A stretch of 64,000 nt of DNA from Ruminobacter sp. (GTDB taxonomy: Bacteria > Pseudomonadota > Gammaproteobacteria > Enterobacterales > Succinivibrionaceae). Both the position numbers and the translations under genes were made by a program. Below the pieces are notes generated by a model. It saw only the letters and a list, made by a program, of their open reading frames with translations. It was not told the DNA's origin and did not search any database. Where the stretch lies: assembly GCA_017940385.1 (NCBI GenBank), contig JAGAYS010000056.1, positions 1-64,000 of the forward strand. The letters run 5' to 3'. Of the stretch, positions 9,140-17,810 are shown piece by piece. The stretch's first letter is position 1, and the number at the start of each line of letters is the position of its first letter.

Positions 9140-9732
9140 AAAAGCACCTCCATATACTTTTTTAGTTCTGACTTGACGTTTAGCAGCTTCGAGTACTCAT
9201 CAAGTTTGTTCAGATTTTTTTTACTGTAATTTGCATAATTCTTAATTGCAGAAATGACCGTTTCCTCATCACAGCGATTCCTTGTTCTTAAAAAATCACA
9301 TACAGTTCTTTCCGGGTCATAACATCTCAGGGTATTCCCAAAAGTATTGGTTCTTTCAATTGCTCCCAATAAATGTAACTCTGGTTTTATATAAAAATAA
9401 ATGCACTCATCTTTTATTGATGTAGGAATGCTTTTATTACTTGGTAATGTTATGCAATGAGAAAATGGTGTCCGATCCGACAGTCCATTCAGAAATAGAG
9501 CAGTACTGTGTGAAAAAATAATATGCGGAGACCTTAACATTAAGGTATACATATCATCGTGTACATTATTTGGTAATATGTATGTTCCTTGTCTAACTCT
9601 TTCTAACAGCCCATTCTTAACATACTTAAGAAGTACCTGTTTTGAAAAACCAAGAGAAATAACATCGGCTGTAGTGATTAGATTGCCATTATCCATAATA
9701 AAGTTCATGATAACCGGATTTATGCCTGCCAT
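9136..9732 (-). CDS. abiEi: AbiEi-type antitoxin and transcriptional autorepressor
   Basis: This 198-aa protein has the AbiEi layout: an N-terminal winged-helix region (NLITTADVISLGFSKQ through LLERVRQGTYIL) that binds DNA and a C-terminal domain needed for antitoxicity. The start chosen is ATG at 9732, because a strong AGGAGGTGA ribosome-binding site lies just before it; a longer open frame to 9807 would run through the promoter and operator. Family members neutralise AbiEii indirectly and repress their own operon by binding inverted repeats at the promoter. A perfectly placed repeat exists here (see 9757-9805). It precedes and overlaps abiEii. Confidence 0.87.
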   Translation of the reverse strand: MAGINPVIMNFIMDNGNLITTADVISLGFSKQVLLKYVKNGLLERVRQGTYILPNNVHDDMYTLMLRSPHIIFSHSTALFLNGLSDRTPFSHCITLPSNKSIPTSIKDECIYFYIKPELHLLGAIERTNTFGNTLRCYDPERTVCDFLRTRNRCDEETVISAIKNYANYSKKNLNKLDEYSKLLNVKSELKKYMEVLL

Positions 9733-9756
9733 CGTCACCTCCTTCAAAAGAATAAT

Positions 9757-9805
9757 GGTTGACTTTCGTTTGATACTATATTTAAATTTCAAACAAAAGT
9801 CAACC
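9757..9805 (-). promoter_or_regulatory. abiE promoter embedded in a 17-bp inverted repeat (autorepression operator)
   Basis: On the minus strand TTGACT (9803-9798) and TATAGT (9780-9775) are separated by exactly 17 bases. A 17-bp inverted repeat with one mismatch (GGTTGACTTTCGTTTGA at 9757-9773 and 9789-9805) covers the -35 box with one arm and abuts the -10 box with the other. This is where an AbiEi repressor would have to bind to block RNA polymerase. Binding itself is inferred. Confidence 0.8.
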
Positions 9806-9833
9806 AAAAACAGCCGGAGCTATGTCCGACTGT
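9806..9833 (-). terminator. Terminator behind the recombinase pseudogene
   Basis: The minus strand folds CAGTCGGA with TCCGGCTG (8 bp with one G-U pair, positions 9812-9833) and continues into five Ts. It lies just behind the recombinase stop at 9841 and just upstream of the abiE promoter, insulating the two. Confidence 0.72.
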
Positions 9834-9840
9834 CATTATC

Positions 9841-11387
9841 TTACGCTGCAACTTCAACTTCTATCCCGGATTTGAACAGCACCTTGAAGTGATCATCATA
9901 AACCGTGATGGTCTCGATGAGCCTTCGTACCAGTGAATCATCATATTCATGAACCTCCGCGCTCTGCCCGTCCAGGAACTTGTGCAATTCAGCAATTTTC
10001 TCTTTCAATCCTTCCTTGTTGGCATCATCAAGTTGCAACTTATAGCGTTCCTCCCTCAGCTTTATGATCTCATCCCCAAGTTCATCGCAGTTCTGTCTAG
10101 TTTTGGAACGTTTAATGATTTCCGCCTCCATGACCGCAATTTTCTCATCAATTGCCTCAATCTCCGGAGAATTGCTGTTCATGAGCGCCTTCTCAACATT
10201 CGCCTTAAGCTGCGGGATGAAATTATCCTGTTTAGCATAAACCTCATTGACGGCCTTCAGCACCACAGCATGAAGTTCAGCCTCGTTCAGAGTTCTGGCA
10301 GGACAGTCTATTGCGGATCTCTTTTTGCGAAGTCGGGAGATGCAGCGCCATACAAACTTTTTCCCGTTGGGATGAGTCCACTGGGTTCTCTGAAAAACTT
10401 CACCGCAGTGAGCACAGAACACGGTATTTGAAAGAGCATATCTGCTGCTGAACAGTCTGCATCTGCCAACGTTGGTTTCAAGGCTTGCCCGTCTTGCCAT
10501 TTCCTCCTGAACCCGCAAAAACAGATCTTTCGGTATTATCGCCTCATGGTCATCCTCTACATAATACTGCGGTGCAAGACCTTTATTCGCCACCCGCTTT
10601 TTGGTAAGGAAATCTGTAGTGACGGTCTTCTGAAGGAGAGCATCACCCATGTATTTTTCGTTTCTGAGTATTTTTCTGAGCGTTGTTGCAAGCCAGTGCT
10701 TACTGTCCACTGCTGTTTTGATGCCGTCAGCAGTTAAGCCCTTACCAATACTCCAGTAACTTCCCCTTCCAAATATTCCCGGAAGATGCGTTTCACCACT
10801 TCGGCTTCTGCCTTGTTGATGATGAGTTTGCCGTTCTCATCCTTGTCGTAGCCTAAAAAGCGGTTGGTGCAAACCTGCACCTTGCCCTACTGGTAACGAT
10901 ACTGAAGACCGAGGCGGACGTTCTGCGAAAGGCTCTCACTTTCCTGCTGAGCAAGAGATGCCATGATGGTCAGCATCACCTCGCCTTTGGCATCAAGGGT
11001 GTTGATGGATTCCTTCTCGAAGAATACGGCTATGTTTTTCTCCTTGAGCTGTCTTATGTATTTAAGGCAGTCCAGGGTATTTCGGGCAAAACGGCTGAGA
11101 GACTTGGTTAAAACCACATCAATTAACCCCGCCTCACAGTCCTGAATCATCTGCATCAACGTAGTACGCTTTTCCTTTTTTCTCCCGGTAATACCCTCGT
11201 CGTAATAAAGTCCCGCAAACTCCCATTCGGGATTTGAGACTATATATTCCTCATAATGAGCCTTCTGATTTTCAAGGCTTACAAGCTGTTCTTCACTTCC
11301 CGTTGATACACGGCAATATGCCGCTACTCTCTTCCGGTTCAGCATTTTCTTAATTGCTGACGGCTCTATTTTGATTATCTTTTTCAT
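9841..11387 (-). pseudogene. Large serine recombinase, disrupted by an amber codon and a frameshift
   Basis: Read from 11387 leftwards, the N-terminal part (166 aa) is a resolvase catalytic domain with the nucleophile motif YCRVST and the SRFARN helix. An in-frame TAG at 10889-10887 interrupts a YRYQ*GKVQV context where the family normally has a second Gln, so a CAG-to-TAG change is likely. The frame reopens, then shifts at a run of four Gs (10766-10763): one missing G would join LEG to [16 protein letters not shown]. The rest (289-aa ORF, 10710-9841) supplies the recombinase domain, the CxxC zinc ribbon (CAHC...WRC) and a coiled coil. Repaired length would be about 515 aa. Such recombinases integrate and excise mobile elements; this copy should be dead unless one lesion is a sequencing artefact. 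Confidence 0.85.
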
Positions 11388-11451
11388 TGTCTCGTTTCCT
11401 CAGTTTTCGGTAACATATTTGCTCTGTGTGACAGGTATAGCAACTCAATAA

Positions 11452-11670
11452 TCAAATGACTGCCGATAAGTATGTCGGGAACGAGAGTTTGTTCTCTGCC
11501 ATAATGAGACGGTACTCGTTAAGGCTGATAGCGCCTGCTTTCAGCAAAACTCTTATTAACAGTTCTGCCCTTATGAACAGGTATTCAATCTGAAACTGTT
11601 CCGGTGTAAGAGGTTCAACCTCTGATCTGAACAACCATGATGCCTCATCCCATTCAATGATTCTTTCCAT
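11452..11670 (-). CDS. SHOCT-like small protein, recombinase-associated (copy 2)
   Basis: The protein is 72 aa when started at the ATG at 11670, which has a strong GAGGTGAG site; the longer frame to 11796 lacks one and overlaps the upstream gene. The C-terminus (LLIRVLLKAGAISLNEYRLI then SFPTYLSAVI) is a short helical SHOCT-like module. Small genes of this type commonly precede serine recombinase genes in clostridial mobile elements. It is a diverged duplicate of the gene at 11726-11941, sharing the YRxIMAEN...SFPTxLSA ending. The surrounding spacer sequence is duplicated too, so gene and leader were copied together. Function is unknown. Confidence 0.65.
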   Translation of the reverse strand: MERIIEWDEASWLFRSEVEPLTPEQFQIEYLFIRAELLIRVLLKAGAISLNEYRLIMAENKLSFPTYLSAVI

Positions 11671-11725
11671 ATACTCACCTCCTCTGCTATACCTTTGCTC
11701 TGTATGCCTGATATAGCAACCGATA

Positions 11726-11941
11726 TCAGAGTATTGCGGAAAGAAAGGTTGGGAATGAAGATGTATTTTCAGCCATGATCCTCCGGTACTCATCATCAGT
11801 AATCAGACCAAGACTGAGCATCATTCCGGTGATCTGCTTCGCTCTCGTGAATTTGAATTCATTTCGGAGATCCTCTGCCGTGGCTCTTCTAAGGGTTTTA
11901 ACGTCAACTTTTAAGTCTGAGGTCAGTACGGTTACCTGCAT
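11726..11941 (-). CDS. SHOCT-like small protein, recombinase-associated (copy 1)
   Basis: A 71-aa protein with GGAGATAT ahead of its ATG. Its second half (KQITGMMLSLGLITDDEYRRI, then SFPTFLSAIL) has the SHOCT-like pattern of a short helix, a GLIT(D/E)xEY turn and a second helix. It is the first gene of the minus-strand recombinase operon and pairs with its paralogue at 11452-11670. In Firmicutes elements such short ORFs accompany tandem recombinase genes; the role is unknown. Their presence in a gammaproteobacterial chromosome points to transfer across phyla (inference). Confidence 0.65.
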   Translation of the reverse strand: MQVTVLTSDLKVDVKTLRRATAEDLRNEFKFTRAKQITGMMLSLGLITDDEYRRIMAENTSSFPTFLSAIL

Positions 11942-12344
11942 TTCATATCTCCTTGGTGCAAAACATCTGTTCCTACTCTCTATGTTCAGCAGGAGCCGTT
12001 TCTGACAAAAATAATTTCAGAAACTTCTTTTCGCTTTTCTGCTCCCAGAAAATGCTCGGTTTTACATAAGGATTTATTTCTAAGGGGGTAGAATTCCCAA
12101 AGCAGGCTATTCTGGTCGCCAAACTTCCCGAATAAAAACATTGGCTCTGACCAACTAATGCCCCAAAGCATATGTTTTTTACAAAAAAATTTATTCTTCC
12201 TTCTGTGCCGAGAAACAGAGGAGTTTTACAGAGAAATTGAAAGGTTGAGATGACTGGAAGATCTATGATGACAGAAAGGAATTTAGAGAATTTTTCTAAG
12301 TGCTTGATTGATTTACGATCAAAAAGGCTTTTTTTAACTGTCGA
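11942..12344. other. Intergenic region right of the recombinase operon
   Basis: About 400 A+T-rich bases that should include the promoter for the SHOCT/recombinase operon (minus strand). A 61-codon minus-strand ORF at 11986-12171 has no recognisable features and was not called. The right edge of the imported block probably lies here; no flanking direct repeat could be identified by eye. Confidence 0.45.
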
Positions 12345-12611
12345 TTGCTGATTTCCTGTACTATTTCAGCAGGTATGGATATCATTGCTTTAATGGATAC
12401 AACACGGGATTTAAAAATGGGATTAGTTGTACTAATTATTGAATTAATTGCTTCCCTAGTTTTTTTTATATTGCTGTCAGTCTTTGTCGGACCTCAGGCT
12501 ATTTATTTTTCTTCCATGGGATCTAGAAACGGATCTGAAAGGAAACCTTTTTTTAACTGTCGATTGCTGATTTCCTGTATTATTTCAGCAGGTGTGGATT
12601 TCATTGCTTTA
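12329..12611 (+). repeat. Direct repeat of ~64 bp inside a membrane-protein gene
   Basis: The stretch 12329-12393 recurs at 12547-12611 with only a few mismatches; both contain TTTTTTTAACTGTCGATTGC and the segment encoding RLLISC(T/I)ISAG. The second copy lies within the reading frame and the first spans its apparent start, so the gene seems to have been built by an internal duplication of about 218 bp. Confidence 0.8.
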
Positions 12612-12848
12612 CTGTTATCTGACTTTATTTCCTATAAGTATATACCGCTGAAACTTTTAGCCGAAAACAGAATCAAAGGATTACTCAGTATAGATATGCT
12701 GTTATTTGAGATTGTTTCTGTAATGGTGGCAATCAGCCTGTTTTTTTATGCAGTATCGTACCTGATAAGCTATATTTCTGAGAAAAGTGAAGGAAACAAC
12801 GAAATAGACAGAATTGAGCATGAACAGCATCGGCCTGAAGGAAAATGA
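12345..12848 (+). CDS. Small membrane protein with internal duplication, function unknown
   Basis: The frame gives 167 aa with three to four hydrophobic segments and a charged C-terminal tail, so it is an inner-membrane protein with a cytoplasmic end. The residues RLLISC(T/I)ISAG(M/V)D occur twice, reflecting the DNA duplication. The listed start is TTG at 12345 without a visible ribosome-binding site; ATG at 12375 is an alternative. The frame remains open upstream only to 12312, so the gene may be truncated at its 5' end. I do not recognise a family. It is A+T-rich like the neighbouring imported block. Confidence 0.45.
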   Translation: MLISCTISAGMDIIALMDTTRDLKMGLVVLIIELIASLVFFILLSVFVGPQAIYFSSMGSRNGSERKPFFNCRLLISCIISAGVDFIALLLSDFISYKYIPLKLLAENRIKGLLSIDMLLFEIVSVMVAISLFFYAVSYLISYISEKSEGNNEIDRIEHEQHRPEGK

Positions 12849-12958
12849 AAAACGACTGAGTAAACTGATCCCGTTTTTTGGGTAGTTCACACGCTATATT
12901 TACTGCTAAAATATTAATAATTAAATTAAATTCAATAATTTTTTTAAAGAGAATTCAT

Positions 12959-13123
12959 ATGATGTCGCATAGTTTTCAAAAGGAATCAGATGAATTATCT
13001 GTTTCTTGTGACAAATTACATTCAAAACTTACATTAATGGCATTTTTTCAATCCGTAACGTTAATAATTCTGACTATTTGGTTGACAGGTATGTATGTAA
13101 AATTCAGTCATTCGAATTATTAG
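12959..13123 (+). CDS. Small single-pass membrane protein, function unknown
   Basis: Started at the ATG pair at 12959/12962 (AGAG eight bases upstream), this is a 54-aa protein with a charged N-terminal half and one membrane segment (LTLMAFFQSVTLIILTIWL). The longer frame from 12878 starts without a ribosome site. It follows the membrane protein at 12345-12848 on the same strand, and its stop codon is the first triplet of an 18-bp perfect inverted repeat. It resembles small orphan membrane proteins of mobile regions, including type I toxin-like peptides, but nothing specific supports that. Confidence 0.4.
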   Translation: MMSHSFQKESDELSVSCDKLHSKLTLMAFFQSVTLIILTIWLTGMYVKFSHSNY

Positions 13124-13170
13124 TATGAACCCCGTTATTGATCACTTGATTGATAACGGGGTTCATACTA
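13121..13170. terminator. 18-bp perfect inverted repeat, probable bidirectional terminator
   Basis: TAGTATGAACCCCGTTAT (13121-13138) is repeated as its exact complement at 13153-13170 around a 14-nt loop. The left arm begins with the TAG stop of the small membrane protein. There is no strong T tract, so termination efficiency is uncertain; it separates convergent genes. Confidence 0.65.
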
Positions 13171-13271
13171 TTACCAAATACCGGTGCATTTTTCTTAATC
13201 AGTTATGAGAGGCAGGAGAAAAGCCCTGTATTCTCAATGTGTTATGCAGTTTCTAATGTTCGGCCAAAACG

Positions 13272-13805
13272 TTATACGTTCAGCCCCATTACATAGGCTG
13301 TTTTAAGAACATCCTTGCCGATTACGTCGCCCTTATGCCAGTTTCCACCGCCGTACAGCTTTCCCCTGACCAAAGCATTCTCGATGCAGTCAGTAAAACC
13401 GTACAGTGCCTGCATGGTGCTTTCAATGGAAGCGTCGCTGTCTGCAGCCGCAACGATGAAGTAGAAGTCTCGGCCGGAAAGTTCATTGTAAACGGGCATC
13501 AGACGGTCTATGAAGGTTTTCATCTGACCGCACATGCTGTAAAAATATACGGGGGTTGAAAAGACAACAACGTCCGCATCAACAAGCTTGTCGATAAGGC
13601 GTTCCATGTCATCCTTTATGACACAGTGGCGTGTCGATGAACAGACACCGCAGCCGCGGCAGAATTCAATGTGAAAATCACGAAGATAAATCTTCTCAGT
13701 GCGGTGCATGGCATCACGCGCACCCTTAAGAAAGCTGTCAACCATCATGTCGGTATTGCCGTTTACTCTGGGACTGCTTACTATTGCCAGAACCTTTTTT
13801 CCCAT
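13272..13805 (-). CDS. NAD(P)H-dependent flavodoxin-like oxidoreductase / iron-sulfur flavoprotein
   Basis: The start is ATG at 13805, with GGAGGT just upstream, giving 177 aa; longer frames start in poor context. The N-terminus (KVLAIVSSPRVNGNTDMM) is the phosphate-binding loop of flavodoxin-like FMN reductases. The FCRGCGVCSSTRHC segment matches the CxxC-type cysteine cluster of iron-sulfur flavoproteins, and VVFSTPVYFYSMCGQMKTFIDR is the typical flavin-contact region. Members use NAD(P)H to reduce quinones, aromatic nitro compounds or carry electrons in anaerobes. The exact substrate cannot be told. It faces the small plus-strand genes and shares an orientation with the macro-domain gene upstream. 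Confidence 0.8.
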   Translation of the reverse strand: MGKKVLAIVSSPRVNGNTDMMVDSFLKGARDAMHRTEKIYLRDFHIEFCRGCGVCSSTRHCVIKDDMERLIDKLVDADVVVFSTPVYFYSMCGQMKTFIDRLMPVYNELSGRDFYFIVAAADSDASIESTMQALYGFTDCIENALVRGKLYGGGNWHKGDVIGKDVLKTAYVMGLNV

Positions 13806-13915
13806 GACAACCTCCATCAGTAATCTGCATAATTCTCCGGAACGGACACCGGAATACATTCCTGAAAAATGTCCGGTAGCGGACAGATGCATGATTTTAG
13901 TTTACGTCAGCCTGT

Positions 13916-14443
13916 TTATGCTATTTCCGTAAAAGACGCAATATTTCTTCTTATCCAGTCATATACTTCGTCATTAAAACATACAAAGTATATCTCCATT
14001 TTGCAGTCATCATTGGCTGATAACCACTCAAACACCGTTTCAACGGCAATTCTTGAAGCCCTGTCAATCGGATACCCGTAGACACCGCATGAAATTGCAC
14101 TGAAGGCAACTGATTTCAGGCCGTGCTCCCGTGCAAGATCAAGCGAATTGCGGTAGCAGGATGCAAGCCTGACGGGATCGGACGGTCTGTCATGATAAAC
14201 AGGACCCACGGTATGTATCACGTATTTTGCGGGAAGATTATAACCCTTTGTAATCCTGGCTTCACCTGTCTCACACCCGCCGAGAGTCCGGCATTCCTCA
14301 AGCAGCTTCGGACCTGCCGCACGATGAATGGCCCCGTCCACGCCTCCTCCGCCAAGCAGAGTCCTGTTAGCGGCGTTGACAATCGCATCAACCTCAAGGG
14401 TGGTTATGTCAGCCTTAATCACTTTTATTCTGTCAGAAATCAT
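13916..14443 (-). CDS. ymdB: Macro-domain ADP-ribose hydrolase (O-acetyl-ADP-ribose deacetylase)
   Basis: This 175-aa protein is a complete MacroD/YmdB-type macro domain. The signature [24 protein letters not shown] binds ADP-ribose, with the catalytic Asn in NAAN and the glycine loop [18 protein letters not shown] and ISCGVYGYP are the other conserved strands. Such enzymes remove acetyl groups from O-acetyl-ADP-ribose or ADP-ribose from acidic residues in the cytoplasm. E. coli YmdB is similar in size and also modulates RNase III. The symbol is by resemblance. It lies between tag and the flavoprotein gene on the same strand. Confidence 0.85.
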   Translation of the reverse strand: MISDRIKVIKADITTLEVDAIVNAANRTLLGGGGVDGAIHRAAGPKLLEECRTLGGCETGEARITKGYNLPAKYVIHTVGPVYHDRPSDPVRLASCYRNSLDLAREHGLKSVAFSAISCGVYGYPIDRASRIAVETVFEWLSANDDCKMEIYFVCFNDEVYDWIRRNIASFTEIA

Positions 14444-14510
14444 GTTCTTTTCGTCCGTATGAAAATCCTGTCTAATGCAGTAAAAACAAGGAGCTCCAAT
14501 TTAAATTTTA

Positions 14511-15134
14511 CTATCTGAAGTCCTTCACTTCCTTTTCATCATCGCATTTTTTTGATATTGTTTGGAATTCTGAGGTAATTCTCCTGAAGCACGGGCAGTT
14601 CGCATCATGGTCACAGATAATACCTGCCGCCTGAAGATATGCATAGACCGTTACCGGCCCGGCATACCTGAAGCCTCTTTTCTTGAGATCCGCGCTTATT
14701 CTGGCGGAAAGTCCGTTGGAGGCCGGAATGAGCCCGCTCTGATGACCTTCGTAAAGAATGACGGCATCAGTGCCGGCATGGCTTCTTATGTAGTTGCGAA
14801 AACTGCCGAATTCATCAGTAATGCCGATAAAGATTACGGCATTACTGATAACGGCCTCAATCTTACGGCGGGATCTTATCATTCCCGCAGTATTCATGAT
14901 GCGTTCAACATCATCCTCACCAAAGCCCGCAACTTTCCGAAAATCAAAATCGGCAAAGCATTTTCTGATAATGTCTCTTTTGCGGATGATAATGTTCCAG
15001 CTGAGACCGCACTGCAGCGCCTCCAGCATCAGACATTCAAAATGACGCGTGTCGTCACTGATCGGGATACCCCACTCAGAGTCATGATATTTCAGATTCT
15101 CATCTGAGGAATCCTTCCAACTGCAGTATGACAT
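14511..15134 (-). CDS. tag: DNA-3-methyladenine glycosylase I
   Basis: The enzyme excises 3-methyladenine from alkylated DNA. The start at 15134 (MSYCSW..., GGAAGG upstream) gives 207 aa and places the zinc-binding Cys at residue 4, as in E. coli Tag; a 21-codon extension is possible but atypical. The YHDSEWGIP motif, the LQCGLSW helix-hairpin element (E. coli Glu/Trp base-recognition residues) and the C-terminal HxxNCPCF zinc site are all present. It is likely functional. It is followed closely by the macro-domain gene, so both may share a transcript. Upstream lies the serA terminator. Confidence 0.9.
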   Translation of the reverse strand: MSYCSWKDSSDENLKYHDSEWGIPISDDTRHFECLMLEALQCGLSWNIIIRKRDIIRKCFADFDFRKVAGFGEDDVERIMNTAGMIRSRRKIEAVISNAVIFIGITDEFGSFRNYIRSHAGTDAVILYEGHQSGLIPASNGLSARISADLKKRGFRYAGPVTVYAYLQAAGIICDHDANCPCFRRITSEFQTISKKCDDEKEVKDFR

Positions 15135-15326
15135 GCACACCTTCCGTAGGTTATATCGTGAAAGCAGCTCCTGTGCGGAAAACTCATGGCTCTGCACGGG
15201 AGAATATGTGGTTCATCTTAGCAAAAACGCCGGGGTAAAGTAAACATGAACGGGCCTTCTCCGGCATTGAGGTTCCAAATCGCAAATTCTGGCGGATGAC
15301 ACACCGCTCCATGCCCTGAAAAAATT

Positions 15327-15357
15327 AAAGCCTCCTTTCCGGAAGAAAGGAGGCTTT
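15327..15357 (-). terminator. Intrinsic terminator of serA
   Basis: A perfect 13-bp stem (AAAGCCTCCTTTC at 15327-15339, complement at 15345-15357) with a 5-nt loop is followed on the minus strand by TTAATTTTTT. It sits about 53 bases behind the serA stop. Confidence 0.9.
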
Positions 15358-15409
15358 ATTCATTACACGGATAAGGAACGCTATAACCGTCTCTTACCCA
15401 AACATCCGA

Positions 15410-16642
15410 TTACAGAAGAACACGTGCCTTCAGTGTACCTTCAATGTTCTTCAGATCGTGAAGAACATCCTCAGGCTTGTCGCTGTGGATTTCCATTACG
15501 ACATAACCGATTTCAGGGGTAGTCTGGAGATACTGTGCGGCAACGTTGATGCCACGATCTGCAAACACCTGATTGATCTTATTGATAACACCAGGAATAT
15601 TCTTATGAATGTGAAGCAGACGGCTTACGCTGTTACCCTGGGTAGGCAGTGAAACTTCAGGGAAGTTAACTGCAGTCAGGGTTGAACCGTTATCTGAGTA
15701 TAAGGCCAGCTTGTTTGCCACTTCGATACCGATGTTTCTCTGAGCTTCCTGAGTTGATGCACCGATGTGCGGAGTCAGAATAACGTTATCGAACTTGGTT
15801 AACACGCAGTCGAACGGATCGCCGTTCTTTGCAGGTTCAACAGGGTATACGTCACATGCGGCACCGCCTACCTTGCCTGATTCCAGAGCATCCGCAAGAG
15901 CATTGATGTCAACAACGGTACCTCTGGAAGCATTCAGGAAAATTACGCCGTCCTTCATCTTGGCAAAGGCTTCAGCATTGATCATGTTCTTGGTGGTTGG
16001 ACTTTCAGGAACATGCATGGTCACAACGTCTGCTCTTGCAAAAAGTTCGTCAATGGTTTCAACCTGATGAGCGTTACCGAGAGCAAGCTTGTTTTCAATA
16101 TCGTAGAAAATAACGTTAAGACCCAGAGCTTCGGCAATGATACCTACCTGAGTACCGATATGACCGTAACCGATAATGCCGATGGTCTTACCGCGGGCCT
16201 CATAACAGCCCTTGGCATTCTTATCCCAGCCACCGCGATGAAGAAGAGCATTCTTTGCAGGAACGGTTCTAAACAGCTGCAGATATTCACCGGTTACGAG
16301 TTCGGCAACCGAACGGGTGTTGGAATAAGGGGCGTTGAATACAGGAATACCGCGGTTTCTTGCAGCTTCCAGATCAACCTGGTTGGTACCGATACAGAAG
16401 CAGCCTACGGCACAGAGCTTGTGGGCATGCTCAAAAATTTCATCGGTAAGGAACGTACGTGAACGTATACCGAGGAAGTGTACATCCTTGATCTTTTCCA
16501 GGAGTTCTTCCTTATCCATTGCCTTCTTAAGATATTCAACGTTGGTATAACCAGCTTTGTTAAAGGTCTCTACCGCACTAGGGTCTACACCCTCAAGTAA
16601 TAAAACCTTAATCTTATCCTTATCAAGAGAATAACGACTCAT
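15410..16642 (-). CDS. serA: D-3-phosphoglycerate dehydrogenase
   Basis: SerA oxidises 3-phosphoglycerate with NAD+ as the first step of serine synthesis. It is 410 aa, the same as the E. coli enzyme. The nucleotide-binding motif GYGHIG is at residues 158-163. The active-site segments NASRGTVVDI (substrate Arg) and LTPHIGAST (catalytic His) are intact. The C-terminal ~80 residues (NIPGVINKINQVFADRGINVA onwards) form an ACT domain, which binds serine for feedback inhibition. GAGAAG precedes the ATG. It is transcribed alone, with a terminator on each side. Confidence 0.95.
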   Translation of the reverse strand: MSRYSLDKDKIKVLLLEGVDPSAVETFNKAGYTNVEYLKKAMDKEELLEKIKDVHFLGIRSRTFLTDEIFEHAHKLCAVGCFCIGTNQVDLEAARNRGIPVFNAPYSNTRSVAELVTGEYLQLFRTVPAKNALLHRGGWDKNAKGCYEARGKTIGIIGYGHIGTQVGIIAEALGLNVIFYDIENKLALGNAHQVETIDELFARADVVTMHVPESPTTKNMINAEAFAKMKDGVIFLNASRGTVVDINALADALESGKVGGAACDVYPVEPAKNGDPFDCVLTKFDNVILTPHIGASTQEAQRNIGIEVANKLALYSDNGSTLTAVNFPEVSLPTQGNSVSRLLHIHKNIPGVINKINQVFADRGINVAAQYLQTTPEIGYVVMEIHSDKPEDVLHDLKNIEGTLKARVLL

Positions 16643-16689
16643 CTCTTCTCCTTATTTTTCACTAATTTTCCGGCTACACAAAAAAATCA

Positions 16690-16721
16690 AACAGCTCCCC
16701 TCAACAAGCAAGGGGAACTGT
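16690..16721 (-). terminator. Terminator of the DAHP synthase gene
   Basis: On the minus strand ACAG-TTCCCCTTG pairs imperfectly with GAGGGGAGCTGT, and TTTGATTTTTTT follows. It lies 19 bases behind the stop at 16740 and before the serA start region. Confidence 0.8.
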
Positions 16722-16739
16722 ATCTACATAAATCCGAGC

Positions 16740-17810
16740 TTACTTGTTTAATGCTCTGCGTTTCTGAACGGCTTCCGAAAGCATTTCGAGAACACGTTCG
16801 GTGTCTTCCCAGCCGATACATGCGTCGGTGATGCTCTGACCGTACTTGAGTTTGTCGGCACAGCCTTCTACCAGATCCTGTCTGCCTTCAACGAGATGAC
16901 TTTCAATCATTACACCGAAGATGCCCTTGGTGCCGGAAGCAATCTGTTCGCTCACGTTTTCAGCAACTTCAATCTGCTTCTTGAACTGCTTTGAACTGTT
17001 TGCATGGCTGAAGTCGATCATAACTACAGGATCGAGACCTGCCTTTGCCAGATCCTCAACTGCCTTGTTTACGTGTTCTGCAGCGAAGTTAGGTCCCTTG
17101 CTGCCGCCACGGAGGATGATGTGGCAGTCTTCGTTACCGAGAGTCTTAACAATTGCACTGTGACCGAACTTGGTTACTGACAGGAAGGTATGTTCTGAAG
17201 CAGCTGACTTGAGAGCATCCATGGCAATCTTAACGGTACCGTCGGTGCCGTTCTTGAAACCTACGGGAGCAGAGGTACCTGAAGCAAGTTCACGGTGAAC
17301 CTGAGATTCGGTGGTTCTTGCACCGATTGCAACCCATGAAATGAATTCATCGAGGTACTGAGGGGTCAGCACGTCAAGATATTCGGTGGCTACAGGCATA
17401 CCGAGCTCATTGATGTCAAGCAGAAGCTTGCGGCCAATCTTGAGACCTGCATTGATGTCAAATGAATTATCCATGAACGGATCGTTGATTAAACCCTTCC
17501 AGCCGACGGTGGTACGAGGCTTTTCAAAATAAACACGCATTACGACTTCGAGAGTGTCCGCATACTTTTCGCGAAGCTTGAGCAGACGGCCTGCATATTC
17601 CATTGCAGACTTCACGTCATGAATTGAGCATGGACCGGTGATTACAACCAGGCGGTCATCCTTGCCCTTCATGATGTTGTGAATGTTTTCTCTGCCACTG
17701 ATTACCGTAGCTGCAGCAGTATCGGTGATAGGATACTTTTCGCTGAGTGCTACCGGAGGTAATAAATTGGTAATCTCTTTAATTCTTAAATCGTAAATCT
17801 TTTCGTTCAT
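16740..17810 (-). CDS. aroG: 3-deoxy-7-phosphoheptulonate (DAHP) synthase, AroG/AroF type
   Basis: The enzyme condenses phosphoenolpyruvate and erythrose 4-phosphate, the entry to aromatic amino acid synthesis. From the ATG at 17810 it is 356 aa, the usual size of class I-alpha enzymes. VITGPCSIHD, MRVYFEKPRTTVGWKG, IGARTTESQVHRE and VMIDFSHANS carry the metal and substrate residues (Cys, Lys/Arg, His, Asp). The frame stays open for 60 codons upstream, but that extension has no ribosome site and is not conserved in the family. Which amino acid inhibits it cannot be read safely; the aroG symbol marks the family, not the isozyme. It is divergent from msbA. Confidence 0.92.
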   Translation of the reverse strand: MNEKIYDLRIKEITNLLPPVALSEKYPITDTAAATVISGRENIHNIMKGKDDRLVVITGPCSIHDVKSAMEYAGRLLKLREKYADTLEVVMRVYFEKPRTTVGWKGLINDPFMDNSFDINAGLKIGRKLLLDINELGMPVATEYLDVLTPQYLDEFISWVAIGARTTESQVHRELASGTSAPVGFKNGTDGTVKIAMDALKSAASEHTFLSVTKFGHSAIVKTLGNEDCHIILRGGSKGPNFAAEHVNKAVEDLAKAGLDPVVMIDFSHANSSKQFKKQIEVAENVSEQIASGTKGIFGVMIESHLVEGRQDLVEGCADKLKYGQSITDACIGWEDTERVLEMLSEAVQKRRALNK

